Assembly: GCA_019913005.1 (NCBI GenBank)
Contig: JAIOHL010000038.1
Coordinates: forward strand, 35,270 to 99,269
Direction: 5' to 3'
DNA length: 64,000 nt
From: Anaerolineae bacterium
GTDB lineage: Bacteria > Chloroflexota > Anaerolineae > Aggregatilineales > J027
The notes under the pieces: generated by a model
The model's input: only the letters and a program-made list of their open reading frames with translations
The model's database searches: none
What the model was told of the DNA's origin: nothing
Shown: piece after piece, positions 38,566 through 47,600 of the stretch
Position numbering within the stretch: position 1 is the first letter of the stretch
Layout of the letters: every line of letters starts with the position of its first letter
Position numbers and translations under genes: made by a program

Positions 38566-39312
38566 TTACTCCGAAAGAACAACCCCCTTTACGACAATAC
38601 TATTCCCGCCACCCGTCGTAACACGTAAATCAATCGCTGTCGTCTGTGGCATTGGACACTCAAAAGTCCCCATGTCGCTGACCGTCGTGGTGCCTTGTAA
38701 TTCCCCTGCCTGTCGTAGCTCCACTAATCCCCCAATCCATACCTTTGGAAGTTCGGCAACAATTTGGCCTACTAAAATTGGAGGCACACCGGGTTGAACA
38801 TCCAGAAAGACATAAACGCCATCCGCCTCAAACATCAGGGGGCCTCGAGACCCTCGATAGGATAACTGAGCGCCTTGTCCGGGTGAGGTCAATTGGGCAA
38901 TCAATTCTTTTAGTGGCTTTCGCGGTATATCCTGTCGTTTTTCGGGCTTAGTCGTGATAGAGGAGGATGATTCCAAATAAGTTCGCAATTCCGCTAAATG
39001 ACGCTGGCAATCGGAGCACAGTTGCACATGTTGAAGAACCGTATCCCGCTCTGATTTTTTGAGTAAATTGAAATGATAATCTTGTAATGTCTGGGCCGAG
39101 GGATGAGTTTGTTGCAAAAACATAGGAATTAACAAGGATTCCAGTTTCACATCCAAATGACGTTCATGTTCCATCCGCTGACGACAAAATGGACACCGTT
39201 CCAAATGTGCATACACCGACGAGTCGGCTATCCCGTCTAGGACGTCATCAATTTCGTTATTAGTTAGTTGGGGTGGGAGACTGCACTCCATACTGCACCT
39301 TATCCTCTTCAC
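38566..39312 (-). CDS. Soluble double zinc-finger (ZAS-like) putative anti-sigma factor
   Basis: A 248-residue protein with two HxxxCxxC anti-sigma zinc motifs: HLERCPFC near residue 37 and HVQLCSDC near residue 97. The second is followed by helix QRHLAELRTYLESS. Unlike most ZAS anti-sigmas it has no transmembrane helix. The C-terminal ~120 residues form a beta-rich module (VELRQAGELQGTTTVSDMGT, then FECPMPQTTAIDLRVTT) that may be a sensor or the protease-sensitive part. It sits between the sigma-factor gene (76 nt upstream) and the TPR-CHAT gene (6 nt downstream). Anti-sigma activity is inferred from motif and context. Confidence 0.75.
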   Translation of the reverse strand: MKRIRCSMECSLPPQLTNNEIDDVLDGIADSSVYAHLERCPFCRQRMEHERHLDVKLESLLIPMFLQQTHPSAQTLQDYHFNLLKKSERDTVLQHVQLCSDCQRHLAELRTYLESSSSITTKPEKRQDIPRKPLKELIAQLTSPGQGAQLSYRGSRGPLMFEADGVYVFLDVQPGVPPILVGQIVAELPKVWIGGLVELRQAGELQGTTTVSDMGTFECPMPQTTAIDLRVTTGGGNSIVVKGVVLSE

Positions 39313-39388
39313 ACACCTGTATATAAAGATTAAATTGAGTAGGCATCCGTTTTATCACACGATCATTTTAGATAAGCGAACTTTCAAG

Positions 39389-40096
39389 TTAAGTATCGTC
39401 AGAGGAATCAGACAAATTAGCTTCAAGGAGTTGGCGTAGAGTTGCATCACGCCGCAAGATACGCTTAATGCGTTGCAGGGCTATCGAAACATCCCGCGCA
39501 TCTTTCCAGCCACCCATTTTTGCAATATCCGCTGGTTTGTACTCCAAAATAAATACCGCCTGTGCTAGGTCTCTCAATTGCTCATTTGGCAATAGTTGGG
39601 TGATATAGTCCCATAGTTGCTGTGAATTGATAGCACCATCCAGATGCAGTTTCATTGGACGAATCCTATCGAGTTCATCTTCTAAAGAAACGAGCTGTTC
39701 CTCCAGATAATTTGATTTCCAATATTCCGTTATGCACGAATAAACGCAGCTGTTGAGATAATTAAGCAAAGCAGCCACCCGCGAAAAATTTTTGAATTTA
39801 TTTGGATAGTCGGGGTTATTGAAGGATTTCCAAAAATTAGTAAAGGAACCACTCACGAAAAAAAGGTCGGTTTCGCCGACTTGGTCGCGCAACTGATGCG
39901 ATCTGACCCATTTCCGTACTAAGGGTTCGTAGGTCTTGTATATAGCGGTAAAGGCGGCTTGGTCTTTTTTTTCTAATGCCCGCCGAAAGAGTTCAAAGCA
40001 GTAACGTTCGTCATGCGTTACATGTTTAAGATAGTTGCTGGTTTCCTCTCTACACCGCTGCTCCAGTTCCGCATTTGACCACCCCCCGAAGTCCAT
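39389..40096 (-). CDS. ECF-like RNA polymerase sigma factor
   Basis: A 235-residue sigma-70-family protein. Region 2 is recognisable as FTAIYKTYEPLVRKWVRSH and the later FKNFSRVAALLNYLNSCVYSCITEYW, matching the ECF/SigI-like region 2.1-2.4 pattern. The C-terminus has a region-4-like helix-turn-helix (VFILEYKPADIAKMGGW, then VSIALQRIKRILRRD). It is divergent from typical ECF sigmas and slightly long at the N-terminus. The start at 40096 has GGGGGT 6-7 nt upstream; the upstream ATG at 40132 is less likely. It heads the operon with the ZAS, CHAT and subtilase genes. Confidence 0.8.
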   Translation of the reverse strand: MDFGGWSNAELEQRCREETSNYLKHVTHDERYCFELFRRALEKKDQAAFTAIYKTYEPLVRKWVRSHQLRDQVGETDLFFVSGSFTNFWKSFNNPDYPNKFKNFSRVAALLNYLNSCVYSCITEYWKSNYLEEQLVSLEDELDRIRPMKLHLDGAINSQQLWDYITQLLPNEQLRDLAQAVFILEYKPADIAKMGGWKDARDVSIALQRIKRILRRDATLRQLLEANLSDSSDDT

Positions 40097-40268
40097 AATT
40101 GACCCCCTTTTAAATCGGAAAGGCAGAAACAAGATAAATTCAGTTCTACAGCCCTAATTAAATCGGTTAGGGTCTTTTCTGTGGCGCGTTTTATTTGAAA
40201 TATCTATATTTACAAAAACTTTTCTATTTTCATTAAAATTGTCGAAAAATTGTGAAAAAAGTAAATAG

Positions 40269-40297
40269 ACTATATCTAATTTAATGAATTGGCACAA
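40269..40297 (-). promoter_or_regulatory. Candidate promoter for the sigma / CHAT operon
   Basis: On the minus strand, TTGTGC (40292-40297) and TATAGT (40269-40274) are 17 nt apart. This gives a leader of about 165 nt before the sigma gene ATG. The -10 matches 5/6. Confidence 0.45.
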
Positions 40298-40328
40298 CAA
40301 AGTCAGGCCAACAGTTGGGGTAGATAAA

Positions 40329-40363
40329 TAAAAAACCAGCCATCCTCAAGAGGCGACTGGTTC
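40329..40363 (-). terminator. Rho-independent terminator after tRNA-Lys
   Basis: AACCAG (40334-40339) pairs with CTGGTT (40357-40362), with an inner GCC/GGC pairing and, read on the minus strand, a TTTTTTATTT tail. It lies 20 nt past the tRNA 3' end. Confidence 0.75.
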
Positions 40364-40381
40364 GTCAAACTGTTTAGTTGT

Positions 40382-40453
40382 TGAGCCTAGAGGGATTCGA
40401 ACCCCCAACCAAGTGCTTAAAAGGCACCTGCTCTGCCGTTGAGCTATAGGCCC
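40382..40453 (-). tRNA. tRNA-Lys (anticodon TTT)
   Basis: A 72-nt cloverleaf on the minus strand. Acceptor GGGCCTA pairs with TAGGCTC (one G-U), the D stem is GCTC/GAGC, the anticodon stem is GGTGC/GCACT with loop CTTTTAA giving anticodon TTT, and the T arm is GGGGG-TTCGAAT-CCCTC. The discriminator is A at 40382. CCA is not encoded. A terminator follows. Confidence 0.95.
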
Positions 40454-40532
40454 GCTATTTCATAATGTAAGTATCAGTATAACAGTCAGCGCCATGAAAC
40501 TCAAGAGTTTTTTTGGCGATACCCCATCACTT

Positions 40533-41186
40533 CTATTCAGGCTGTTCTTGGGTCAAGGTCATCAGATAAGCCACAATATGCCAGACATCCTGTTCGGTGA
40601 GTACCTGCCCCCAGTCATGCGGCATCAGGTTATCCGGCCATGGTTGCTCAGTTTGGGGAGGTGCAAGAAAGGCACTAGGTTGCATAATGGACTGGAAAAG
40701 ATAATCTTGAGCGCTCATGCCCGGAATTCGGCTGCCTGCCACCGTTGCTATCCCATAGAGATATGGCCCGGTTCCCGGAATTGGCTCATTGACATTATGG
40801 CAAGCTGTCGCACAATTTTGGGAAGTGCTGGGGCTAGTGACATTTTCAAATAGTAGCTTCCCAATTTCCGGATCACCGGGAAGCTCTTCAGTGACACCAG
40901 CCTCGGTGACTTCGGCGGTTGGTTCTTCTGTTGCCACCTCAGTTTCTTCAACTTCAGGAGTCGGCGTGGGTGGAATCGGGGTGGCAGTTGGCAGAATGGG
41001 TGTATGGGTAGGTTCAACTGCGACCACTTGAACATCTTCGCCCGTGAGGTCGGCTCGTACAAATGGATGGGTGGGTTCAAAGGTAGGCCGAGGTTCTTCC
41101 GCGACTGTTCCGCAGGCTACCAAGAAGAGGCCAATCATAATGAACGCCGCAGCAGTCAGCGTCCGAATTCGCAGCAAAGCAGGCAT
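40533..41186 (-). CDS. Cytochrome c-like lipoprotein with CXXXCH motif
   Basis: A 217-residue exported protein. The N-terminus is a lipoprotein signal (hydrophobic segment ending FLVACG), followed by a long Pro/Thr/Glu linker (TPIPPTPTPEVEE). The C-terminal ~100 residues resemble a class I cytochrome c: KLLFENVTS, a haem-attachment motif CATACH with three residues between the cysteines instead of two, a central YLFQSIMQPSAFLAP, LMPHDWGQ as a possible distal Met and the terminal helix WHIVAYLMTL. The variant motif makes covalent haem attachment less certain. Start 41186 has AAGGAC just upstream. Confidence 0.8.
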   Translation of the reverse strand: MPALLRIRTLTAAAFIMIGLFLVACGTVAEEPRPTFEPTHPFVRADLTGEDVQVVAVEPTHTPILPTATPIPPTPTPEVEETEVATEEPTAEVTEAGVTEELPGDPEIGKLLFENVTSPSTSQNCATACHNVNEPIPGTGPYLYGIATVAGSRIPGMSAQDYLFQSIMQPSAFLAPPQTEQPWPDNLMPHDWGQVLTEQDVWHIVAYLMTLTQEQPE

Positions 41187-41291
41187 CGTATGTCCTTCCA
41201 AGTAATGTCAGGGTGTACGCTCGTGAAAAGCGCCACTATTGTAGCACGCGAACGGGACAACACCAATATGACAGCATCGCACTTTTTTAAA

Positions 41292-42428
41292 TCACGGGAT
41301 ATATAACCATGCTTGGTCGGTGGCGCGTATATCATAATCATAGCCGCCAGTGATCAACACGCGACCATCATTAAGCAGGGTAGCCGTGCTGGTAAAGCGA
41401 TCAGCATCCACTTCACCCTTCACATCTTGAAACCCCTCTGCCTGAAAATCAAAGATTTCGACAGTTGTGTCCCCGCCAACAATCAAGACCTGTCCATTAT
41501 TCAGTGTCGTCACTGAACTTCCCAGTTTAAAGCGTTCTTGACGCATTGAGGCAGGATAGTAGGCAAATGTGTCTTGCTGGGGATTGTAAATTTCCACGCT
41601 ATTCAAGCGAGTATTCCAATTTTCTTCAGTAGAGCCTCCCAAAATCAGTACCTCACCATCAGCTAATAAGACCGCCGCATGGGTTCGCCGCTGACTATTC
41701 ATAGTGCCAACCGCACTAAATGTACCGGTGATTGGTTCAAAAATCTCCGCCGTCGCCAAAACTTGGTTATCCCGAATCCCCCCGGTGATCAGTACCCGCC
41801 CATCCAGCAGTAGGGTTGCAGTGTGGGCGGCGCGGGCTTCAATCAAATTACCCGTCGCGGTAAAGGTATTTGTCAGAGGGTCGAATATTTCTGCCGTCGC
41901 CAGTTCACCGTCGGATGCACCGCCCGCAATCAATACTCGTCCATCCAGCAGCAAGGTTGCTGTAAAGCCACCGCGTGGGGTCGTCATTTCACCTATCGCC
42001 TCAAACTCACCTTGTTGTGAGTCATATATTTCGGCACTGGCGGTTTCATTACGCCCCACAAAACCTCCCACAATCAAAACACGCCCATCTTGCAACAATA
42101 TGGCCGCGTGTCCGACCCGTGCTTGGTTCAATGTCCCGGTGATCGTGAAAGTCTCCGTCGCGGGATCAAATATTTCCGCGCTATCGAGAATATCCCCCTC
42201 ACGCACCATACCCCCAGCAACCAGCACTTGACCATTGGGTAGCAAGGTCGAGGTATGTACAGAGCGCACAACATTCATGGAATTAGTAGGCACAACGACG
42301 CCTACTGATCCTTTGAAATTTTCGCTTTGTTTCCCAAATGGAAAGGAATAGGCGTGAGCAGCTAACGAATGACTAAACGTGACCAAAACAAAAGGCGCGA
42401 GCAATAAACGCACTAATCGTAGGTTCAT
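41292..42428 (-). CDS. Secreted kelch-repeat beta-propeller protein
   Basis: A 378-residue protein with a signal peptide (MNLRLVRLLLAPFVLV, cleaved near LAAHA). It contains six or seven kelch repeats of the form hTATLLxDGRVLIxGG with AEIFDPxTxTF blocks, e.g. GHAAILLQDGRVLIVGGF and AHTATLLLDGRVLITGGI, indicating a single kelch propeller. The C-terminus is short (AWLYIP). These are usually extracellular carbohydrate- or matrix-binding proteins. No oxidase His/Tyr signature is visible, so it is unlikely to be a galactose oxidase. Confidence 0.82.
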   Translation of the reverse strand: MNLRLVRLLLAPFVLVTFSHSLAAHAYSFPFGKQSENFKGSVGVVVPTNSMNVVRSVHTSTLLPNGQVLVAGGMVREGDILDSAEIFDPATETFTITGTLNQARVGHAAILLQDGRVLIVGGFVGRNETASAEIYDSQQGEFEAIGEMTTPRGGFTATLLLDGRVLIAGGASDGELATAEIFDPLTNTFTATGNLIEARAAHTATLLLDGRVLITGGIRDNQVLATAEIFEPITGTFSAVGTMNSQRRTHAAVLLADGEVLILGGSTEENWNTRLNSVEIYNPQQDTFAYYPASMRQERFKLGSSVTTLNNGQVLIVGGDTTVEIFDFQAEGFQDVKGEVDADRFTSTATLLNDGRVLITGGYDYDIRATDQAWLYIP

Positions 42429-42493
42429 GCTAATTCTCCCACAGGTGTTTGATACGGTTACGCAAATTACACCTGAGTGAAAAAAAACGTTCC

Positions 42494-43540
42494 TTATTCT
42501 TTTACTTCCACCTGCTCTGGCAATTCAAGCCGATAACATTCCACAGGGTTTCCATTGCGGGCGGTTAATTTTGTGGCCGTCAGCCGTTCAGCATAGGCTT
42601 GCAGGCGTCTTTGAGTGGCGGCATCAATAGAAATGCTCTGACGAGGCGTCAGATTGAGCAATTCGAATGTTTGATTGACTAGGCGTCCCACTACCCCGGT
42701 TGGTGAAAGAATGATGTCGCCGGACGCGACGGCGGCCTTGAAATGATAATCCGGTAGTTGGGGATGTTGGCGATTATGGATAGTAATGAGTGAATGGAGG
42801 TTTAGGAGGGCCTGAATTGCATCATCCGCATCGCTAAAAGTAATAAGCGCCATATCCGCCACAAATTGGCGTACTTGCCCCCGCAGACCGCGTATCGCCT
42901 CGCGGTGTAAATTGGCCCATGTCAGCAGCCAGTCGTTTAATTCCAACGGCGGCATGGTCTCGCCAGCTTGGATATATTGATGTAAATCGGTCACCAGCAG
43001 CACCGTGCCATACTCAATGTAGCTCTGCTCCGTATTTTCGAGGGCAAAAACCTTGATCGGCTGTGGGCGTCCACGTAGTTGAATATCCCCAACAGGGTGA
43101 AATACAAAATCGCTTACCCCCACCACTTCACGAGTAGCCGCCGTCAGCCACACCTGATTAGTCGGGACGCTTTTTTCAAGCCGCGCACAAACCACCACCC
43201 CGTCACCTAAAATGTCATCCTCTTCCAGCATGACATCAGCGGTATTGACGACCACCCGAACTCCATCAATCGCAAATCCGGCGGGGGTATAGCGCTGACG
43301 GATATAATGATCCCGCACTTTATCCGCACACAATAAGGCTTCACGTGCGCTTTCAAAAACGGCAAAAAAGCCATCACCAGTAAATTTGACCACCCGGCCC
43401 GCATTTTCTTCTACAGCGATCCTGATAGGAAGGGTGGCATCCTCCAAAAACTCGGCAGCGCGAACCGTGTTGACTTGGGCCACCTGTTGAGTCGAACCCA
43501 CTAAATCCGCCAGCAAAATTGTGAGTGTCCGCGTCGGCAT
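42494..43540 (-). CDS. Class III cyclase-fold protein, tandem domain with altered active site
   Basis: A 348-residue soluble protein. The first half is a class III cyclase homology domain: metal-binding Asp12 (LLADLVGST) and Asp56 (KFTGDGFFAVF) and the Arg120 in VVCARLEK. The transition-state Asn of the usual GDxVNxAAR motif is replaced by Val116. The second half (from about residue 175) is a second, more degenerate cyclase-like domain (TVLLVTDLHQY, VRQFVADMALITFSDA). It may be an inactive or atypical cyclase or a nucleotide-binding regulatory pair. No membrane, HAMP or GAF segment. Confidence 0.8.
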   Translation of the reverse strand: MPTRTLTILLADLVGSTQQVAQVNTVRAAEFLEDATLPIRIAVEENAGRVVKFTGDGFFAVFESAREALLCADKVRDHYIRQRYTPAGFAIDGVRVVVNTADVMLEEDDILGDGVVVCARLEKSVPTNQVWLTAATREVVGVSDFVFHPVGDIQLRGRPQPIKVFALENTEQSYIEYGTVLLVTDLHQYIQAGETMPPLELNDWLLTWANLHREAIRGLRGQVRQFVADMALITFSDADDAIQALLNLHSLITIHNRQHPQLPDYHFKAAVASGDIILSPTGVVGRLVNQTFELLNLTPRQSISIDAATQRRLQAYAERLTATKLTARNGNPVECYRLELPEQVEVKE

Positions 43541-43612
43541 GGCAATTTTCTCCCATCATTCATAAGACAATCGGATTTTATGAGCGATTACAGCCTGCCG
43601 CAAGTCAAGCCT

Positions 43613-44023
43613 CTAGGGTGTCTCATCCTCTTCTTCCAGCGCGGCGATAATGCACGATGCAGTTGCCGGATTCGAGGCCAACGGGACATTATGCACATTG
43701 CACACCCGCAGCAGCATTTGAATATCCGGGTCATGGGGATGATAGCCAAGTGGGTCTACAAAGAAAAATACGGCGCGGATATTCCCCTCAACCACCTGCG
43801 CAGCAATTTGAGCATCCCCCCCAATCGGGCCGGATAACATCCGCTGCACTGTTAAGCCTACTTTGTCTTGCAGCAAAGTTCCGGTAGTGCCCGTCGCTAC
43901 AATTGTGCATTTTTGCAGGGTCTTACGGTGATCAATCGCAAAGGCCACCATATCGGCTTTTTTGCCATCATGGGCAATGAGCGCAAGGGTACTTTCTTCT
44001 AAACGGACTGGTTTTTTAGGCAT
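43613..44023 (-). CDS. mgsA: Methylglyoxal synthase
   Basis: A 136-residue enzyme converting dihydroxyacetone phosphate to methylglyoxal, a glycolytic phosphate-relief shunt. Motifs: LIAHDGKKADMVAF, TGTTG in ATGTTGTLL, the catalytic-Asp segment SGPIGGDAQIAA and the DPLGYHPHDPD loop carrying the catalytic His. Length is typical. It lies 15 nt downstream of the zinc-ribbon gene, probably cotranscribed. Confidence 0.95.
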   Translation of the reverse strand: MPKKPVRLEESTLALIAHDGKKADMVAFAIDHRKTLQKCTIVATGTTGTLLQDKVGLTVQRMLSGPIGGDAQIAAQVVEGNIRAVFFFVDPLGYHPHDPDIQMLLRVCNVHNVPLASNPATASCIIAALEEEDETP

Positions 44024-44038
44024 TATCCCCCCTACCCC

Positions 44039-44518
44039 TTATACATACGGTGGTCGCTCGGTCAGCCGATATAAAAACGCCAAAACGCGAGTCGTTAATG
44101 GTAAATCGTGTTCATCGTCAGTATCCTCGTCCTCAACCGACAGGGCCTCGGCAATTTCTTCATAGGGATGCCGATGGACATAGGCCATGAGTTTTTTAAG
44201 TTCACCTGTATCCAACCAAACGCCATGACACGACAAACATTGTTCCACGCGAATATCGCTGGCGGCAAAAATATATTCAATCAGTTCAAGGCCATCTTCT
44301 GGACAAAAACGGCCACTGTGATGCATCGTCGTTTCGTCCACTTCCATCAGCGGCGGCAGTTCATGGTCAAGCTGTTCCTCGGCTAATTCCTGAAGCTGAC
44401 CATGCGGCAGCCAATGTCCACCTGTTGCCGGGTCACGATAAAGGATCACTCCCTCAAATGTCACAGGAGTCAAAAGCGCATCACTGGCAGGAGACTTGAG
44501 TTCAGGATTGTCGGTCAT
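44039..44518 (-). CDS. TFIIB-type zinc-ribbon-like protein
   Basis: A 159-residue soluble acidic protein. The C-terminal half has a zf-TFIIB-like ribbon: RFCPEDGLELIEY, then CLSCHGVWLDTGELKKL. One of the four expected cysteines is replaced (CPED rather than CPxC), so metal binding may use another ligand. The N-terminal half contains a cysteine-free repeat of the same hairpin (GGHWLPHGQLQEL), suggesting an internal duplication with one degenerate copy. Function unknown; zf-TFIIB proteins are often regulatory or chaperone-like. Confidence 0.72.
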   Translation of the reverse strand: MTDNPELKSPASDALLTPVTFEGVILYRDPATGGHWLPHGQLQELAEEQLDHELPPLMEVDETTMHHSGRFCPEDGLELIEYIFAASDIRVEQCLSCHGVWLDTGELKKLMAYVHRHPYEEIAEALSVEDEDTDDEHDLPLTTRVLAFLYRLTERPPYV

Positions 44519-44611
44519 TGCTTTGTGTTCCTTTCAGTAAAAACTCGGCACACCCTCATTGTAATCCGAGTTCTATAATGTTGCACGCCATTGAATAGCC
44601 CCCATCTGGGC

Positions 44612-44650
44612 AAAAAAATCAGAGTGTACCGGCTTCCCGATACACTCTGA
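44612..44650 (-). terminator. Strong terminator of the giant Calx-beta gene
   Basis: A perfect 10-bp stem TCAGAGTGTA/TACACTCTGA (44619-44628 with 44641-44650) with a 12-nt loop. On the minus strand it is followed by a TTTTTTT tail and lies 42 nt past the gene's stop. Confidence 0.9.
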
Positions 44651-44691
44651 GGACTAGGGGTTTGTTGACGATAAGGCGATCAGCGTTGCCG

Positions 44692-47600
44692 CTATTCCGT
44701 AATCTCTTGTGTTACCACGAAAGCGTCTACGGCGACGGTTCCGCTAATCGGGATAATTTGTAAGGTGTGATGTCCATCGGACAGGTAGTCAATCAGCGTG
44801 CGGCTGTTAAATTCAGTTACATCCCCAGTCGTGACGACGGTACGAACGGCCACATCATCAACCATGATGGTAAACGTCCCGGTCATACGGCTTTCGACAT
44901 AAATTACCTCAACCGATGTACCCACGAATTCGAGGGTCAGGGTGTCGTCCGTACTGCCACCGCTATAGACATACCGATTACCACTGGCGGCAGCGGTGGA
45001 CTGTACTGACCATTTACCATCGCGGGCAACCTGCGGGTCATCCGACTCAATAACCGTCGAGACACGGCGTGTGGTCGGGGCAGATGGGGTTGGCGTTTCA
45101 ACAGGTTCACCACCCTGAGCTTGAGCCGCACCAGACCCACCTGACACACCCGCCCGCCAACTGGTAGCAGTAGTCGTTGTACCAATCGGTTGGGCAACTC
45201 GTTGGAGTGTGTACAAGCCAGAGTTCCACAGCAGGTCATTACGATAGTAGAAGTAGCCAGCCGGATAGTAGAGGCCGAAGCTGTCCACACCATTGCTATC
45301 CCAGTCACCAGAGACCATATTCCCATACTGGCCTGCCAATACATCACCAGCCAATGGTCTTGGATCACCGATATATTGAGCAAGGTTGAACGCGGCTAGA
45401 CTGAAGGGCAAACTCGGTGCATTCGGCGCAGGTGGCACGTTGGTGTAGGCAATGAATTCGCTGCGGCGCACGGCGATGGAGTCTGTACCATTACCGTCCC
45501 AGTCACCAGCGGTGAATTGAGCCGTACCCGTGAAGCCCTGATTATCTGGCAGTACCACACTCAACCACTGGAAGCTCAAGGGTGGCGTTGGGCCGCTGGT
45601 TAGGTTACAGGCGAAGTACAGGACATAGGCCGTGCCCCATGGCGGGAAGTTGCCGCTGTCAATGACCCCGATGCAGTCATGGCCCACTCCGGCATCGAAG
45701 CGACCCGGTACCGCTGGGCCGGGCAATCCGAACCAGATACCGATCCACGATGCTGGTGGCACCGGGCCAACCGTATTGGTATACGCGAACACGCCGTTAC
45801 CATAGACGCCGGGGGTCTTTTGGCCGTCACCATCCCAGTCACCCATGACCCATTGACCCACAATCGGAGCACCCGTAGCAAAGGTGTTGTAGGCACTCGG
45901 CGCGGGCAAGTCTTGTAGTGTGTTCAGTAAGCTCGCTTGGCCGGTCTGCGGATTAAAGATGGCAAGAGCTTCTGGGCCATCGTTATCTTGGATACGAACT
46001 GTTAGAGATGGGATGCTCAGGCCGACATATTCTGCCGCGCTACCCGCTTGCACCGCGAAGTTAATCGCGCCGTTATGGATAGCAGGCTCAACCACCGCAT
46101 CATCCACCGCGACGACTTCAACGGTTTGGTCAACATCCCAAACGGTATTTGGTGCTGTCGGCGTACCGCTGGGCACGAAGGTCAGATTGAGGCTGGTGCC
46201 ATATGGGCCACCCACGTGACCAATCAAGGTCTGTCCATCACTGACCGATAACGTAATCGTTACATTGGCGCTCGGTTGAGAGGCAAGGCGAACGTCAAAG
46301 GTATCGCGTTGAGCAGCACTTGGGGCGGGCGATTCTACAACAGTGGTATTCGCACCCGTGATGGTCACGGTGACACCCACATTGTCGTCGTCATTGATCG
46401 TGCCCACACCGATGGTATTCGCTGGCGTTGGATCAAGCGTCGCATTCGTCGGCGCACCCAATGTCACATCAAGGGTTTCATTGTTTTCGTCAATAGCATC
46501 ACGCACAACACTGACCACAATCGTGCGGGTCGTCGTACCAGCCGTAAAGTTCAGCGGGCTGGTCGTTGTCACGGTGAAGTCCGCCGGGGTCGCCGCTGTT
46601 ACACCCACTACCGTAAACGGCACGGTGATTGGGAAGTCGCTGGCGGCGGAGAGTGTCACGGTAAAGGTCAGGTTCGTCGTACCAACACCTGTGCCTTCGG
46701 TGACGGCCACATCGTCAATACTGACGGTTGGTGGCGCATCATCGTCGTTGATCGTACCCACACCAATCGTATTGGCAGGGGTTGGATCAAGCGTTGCATT
46801 CGTCGGCGCACCCAATGTCACCGTGAAATCTTCGTTATTTTCGTCAGTCGCGTCAGTGACGATATTGACACTGATAGATTGCGAAGTCACCCCCGCGTTA
46901 AAGGTCAGCGGTGAGGCAGTGGTCACACTGTAATCACCCGCCGTTGCTGTGCCATTGGCCGAAGTAAAGGGCACGGTCACAGTAAAGCCGCTGGGATTGC
47001 TTAAGGCTACCGTGAAGGTCAGCGTATTGGTGCCACCCGTGCCTTCAGTAACAGTGACATCGTTGATGCTCACCACCGGGGCATTGTCGTCGTCATTGAT
47101 CGTGCCAATGCCCACACCAGCACCCGGCGTCGGGTCAACGGTGGCATTCGTCGGCGCACCCAATATCACCGTAAAGGTTTCATTTGGCTCATCAATGTTG
47201 TCCGTGACGATGTTGACCGCGATGGTTTGTGTCGTCACACCCACACTGAAGTTCAATGGGCTACTTGTAGTGACGCTGTAATCCGCGCCTGTTGCCGTCC
47301 CATTGGCAGATGTGAACGGCACGGTTACGGCTAGGCCACTCGCTGCCGATAGCGTCACGGTAAAGGTCAAGGTCGTGGTTCCGCCTGTACCCTCGGTGAT
47401 CGCCACATCGTCAATGCTGACCGTTGGGGCGTTGTCGTCGTCATTGATCGTACCCACACCAATCGTATTAGCTGGTGTTGGATCAAGGGTCGCATTGGTC
47501 GGCGCACCCAAAGTTACTGTGAAGGTTTCATTTGGCTCATCCGTTGCGTCACGCACGATATTAACCGCAATCGTTTGGGTCGTTACCCCCGGATTAAAGG

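Larger units (their letters stand above)
40097..40381. other. Leader region of the sigma-CHAT operon
   Basis: An AT-rich 285-nt region between the sigma gene and tRNA-Lys. It contains the promoter at 40269-40297, a hairpin CCCTAA/TTAGGG (40152-40157 with 40167-40172) in the presumed 5' leader, and the tRNA terminator at its right end. No gene seen. Confidence 0.55.

Noticed and set aside
33559..40096. Type III-E CRISPR (Craspase) interpretation of the TPR-CHAT locus
   Set aside because: No CRISPR array, gRAMP/Cas7-11, Cas1 or Csx30/31-like gene is present in the window; only the sigma and TPR-CHAT parts are shared.
41704..42231. 175-codon plus-strand frame opposite the kelch gene
   Set aside because: It is a shadow of the kelch repeats; no start signal or family match.
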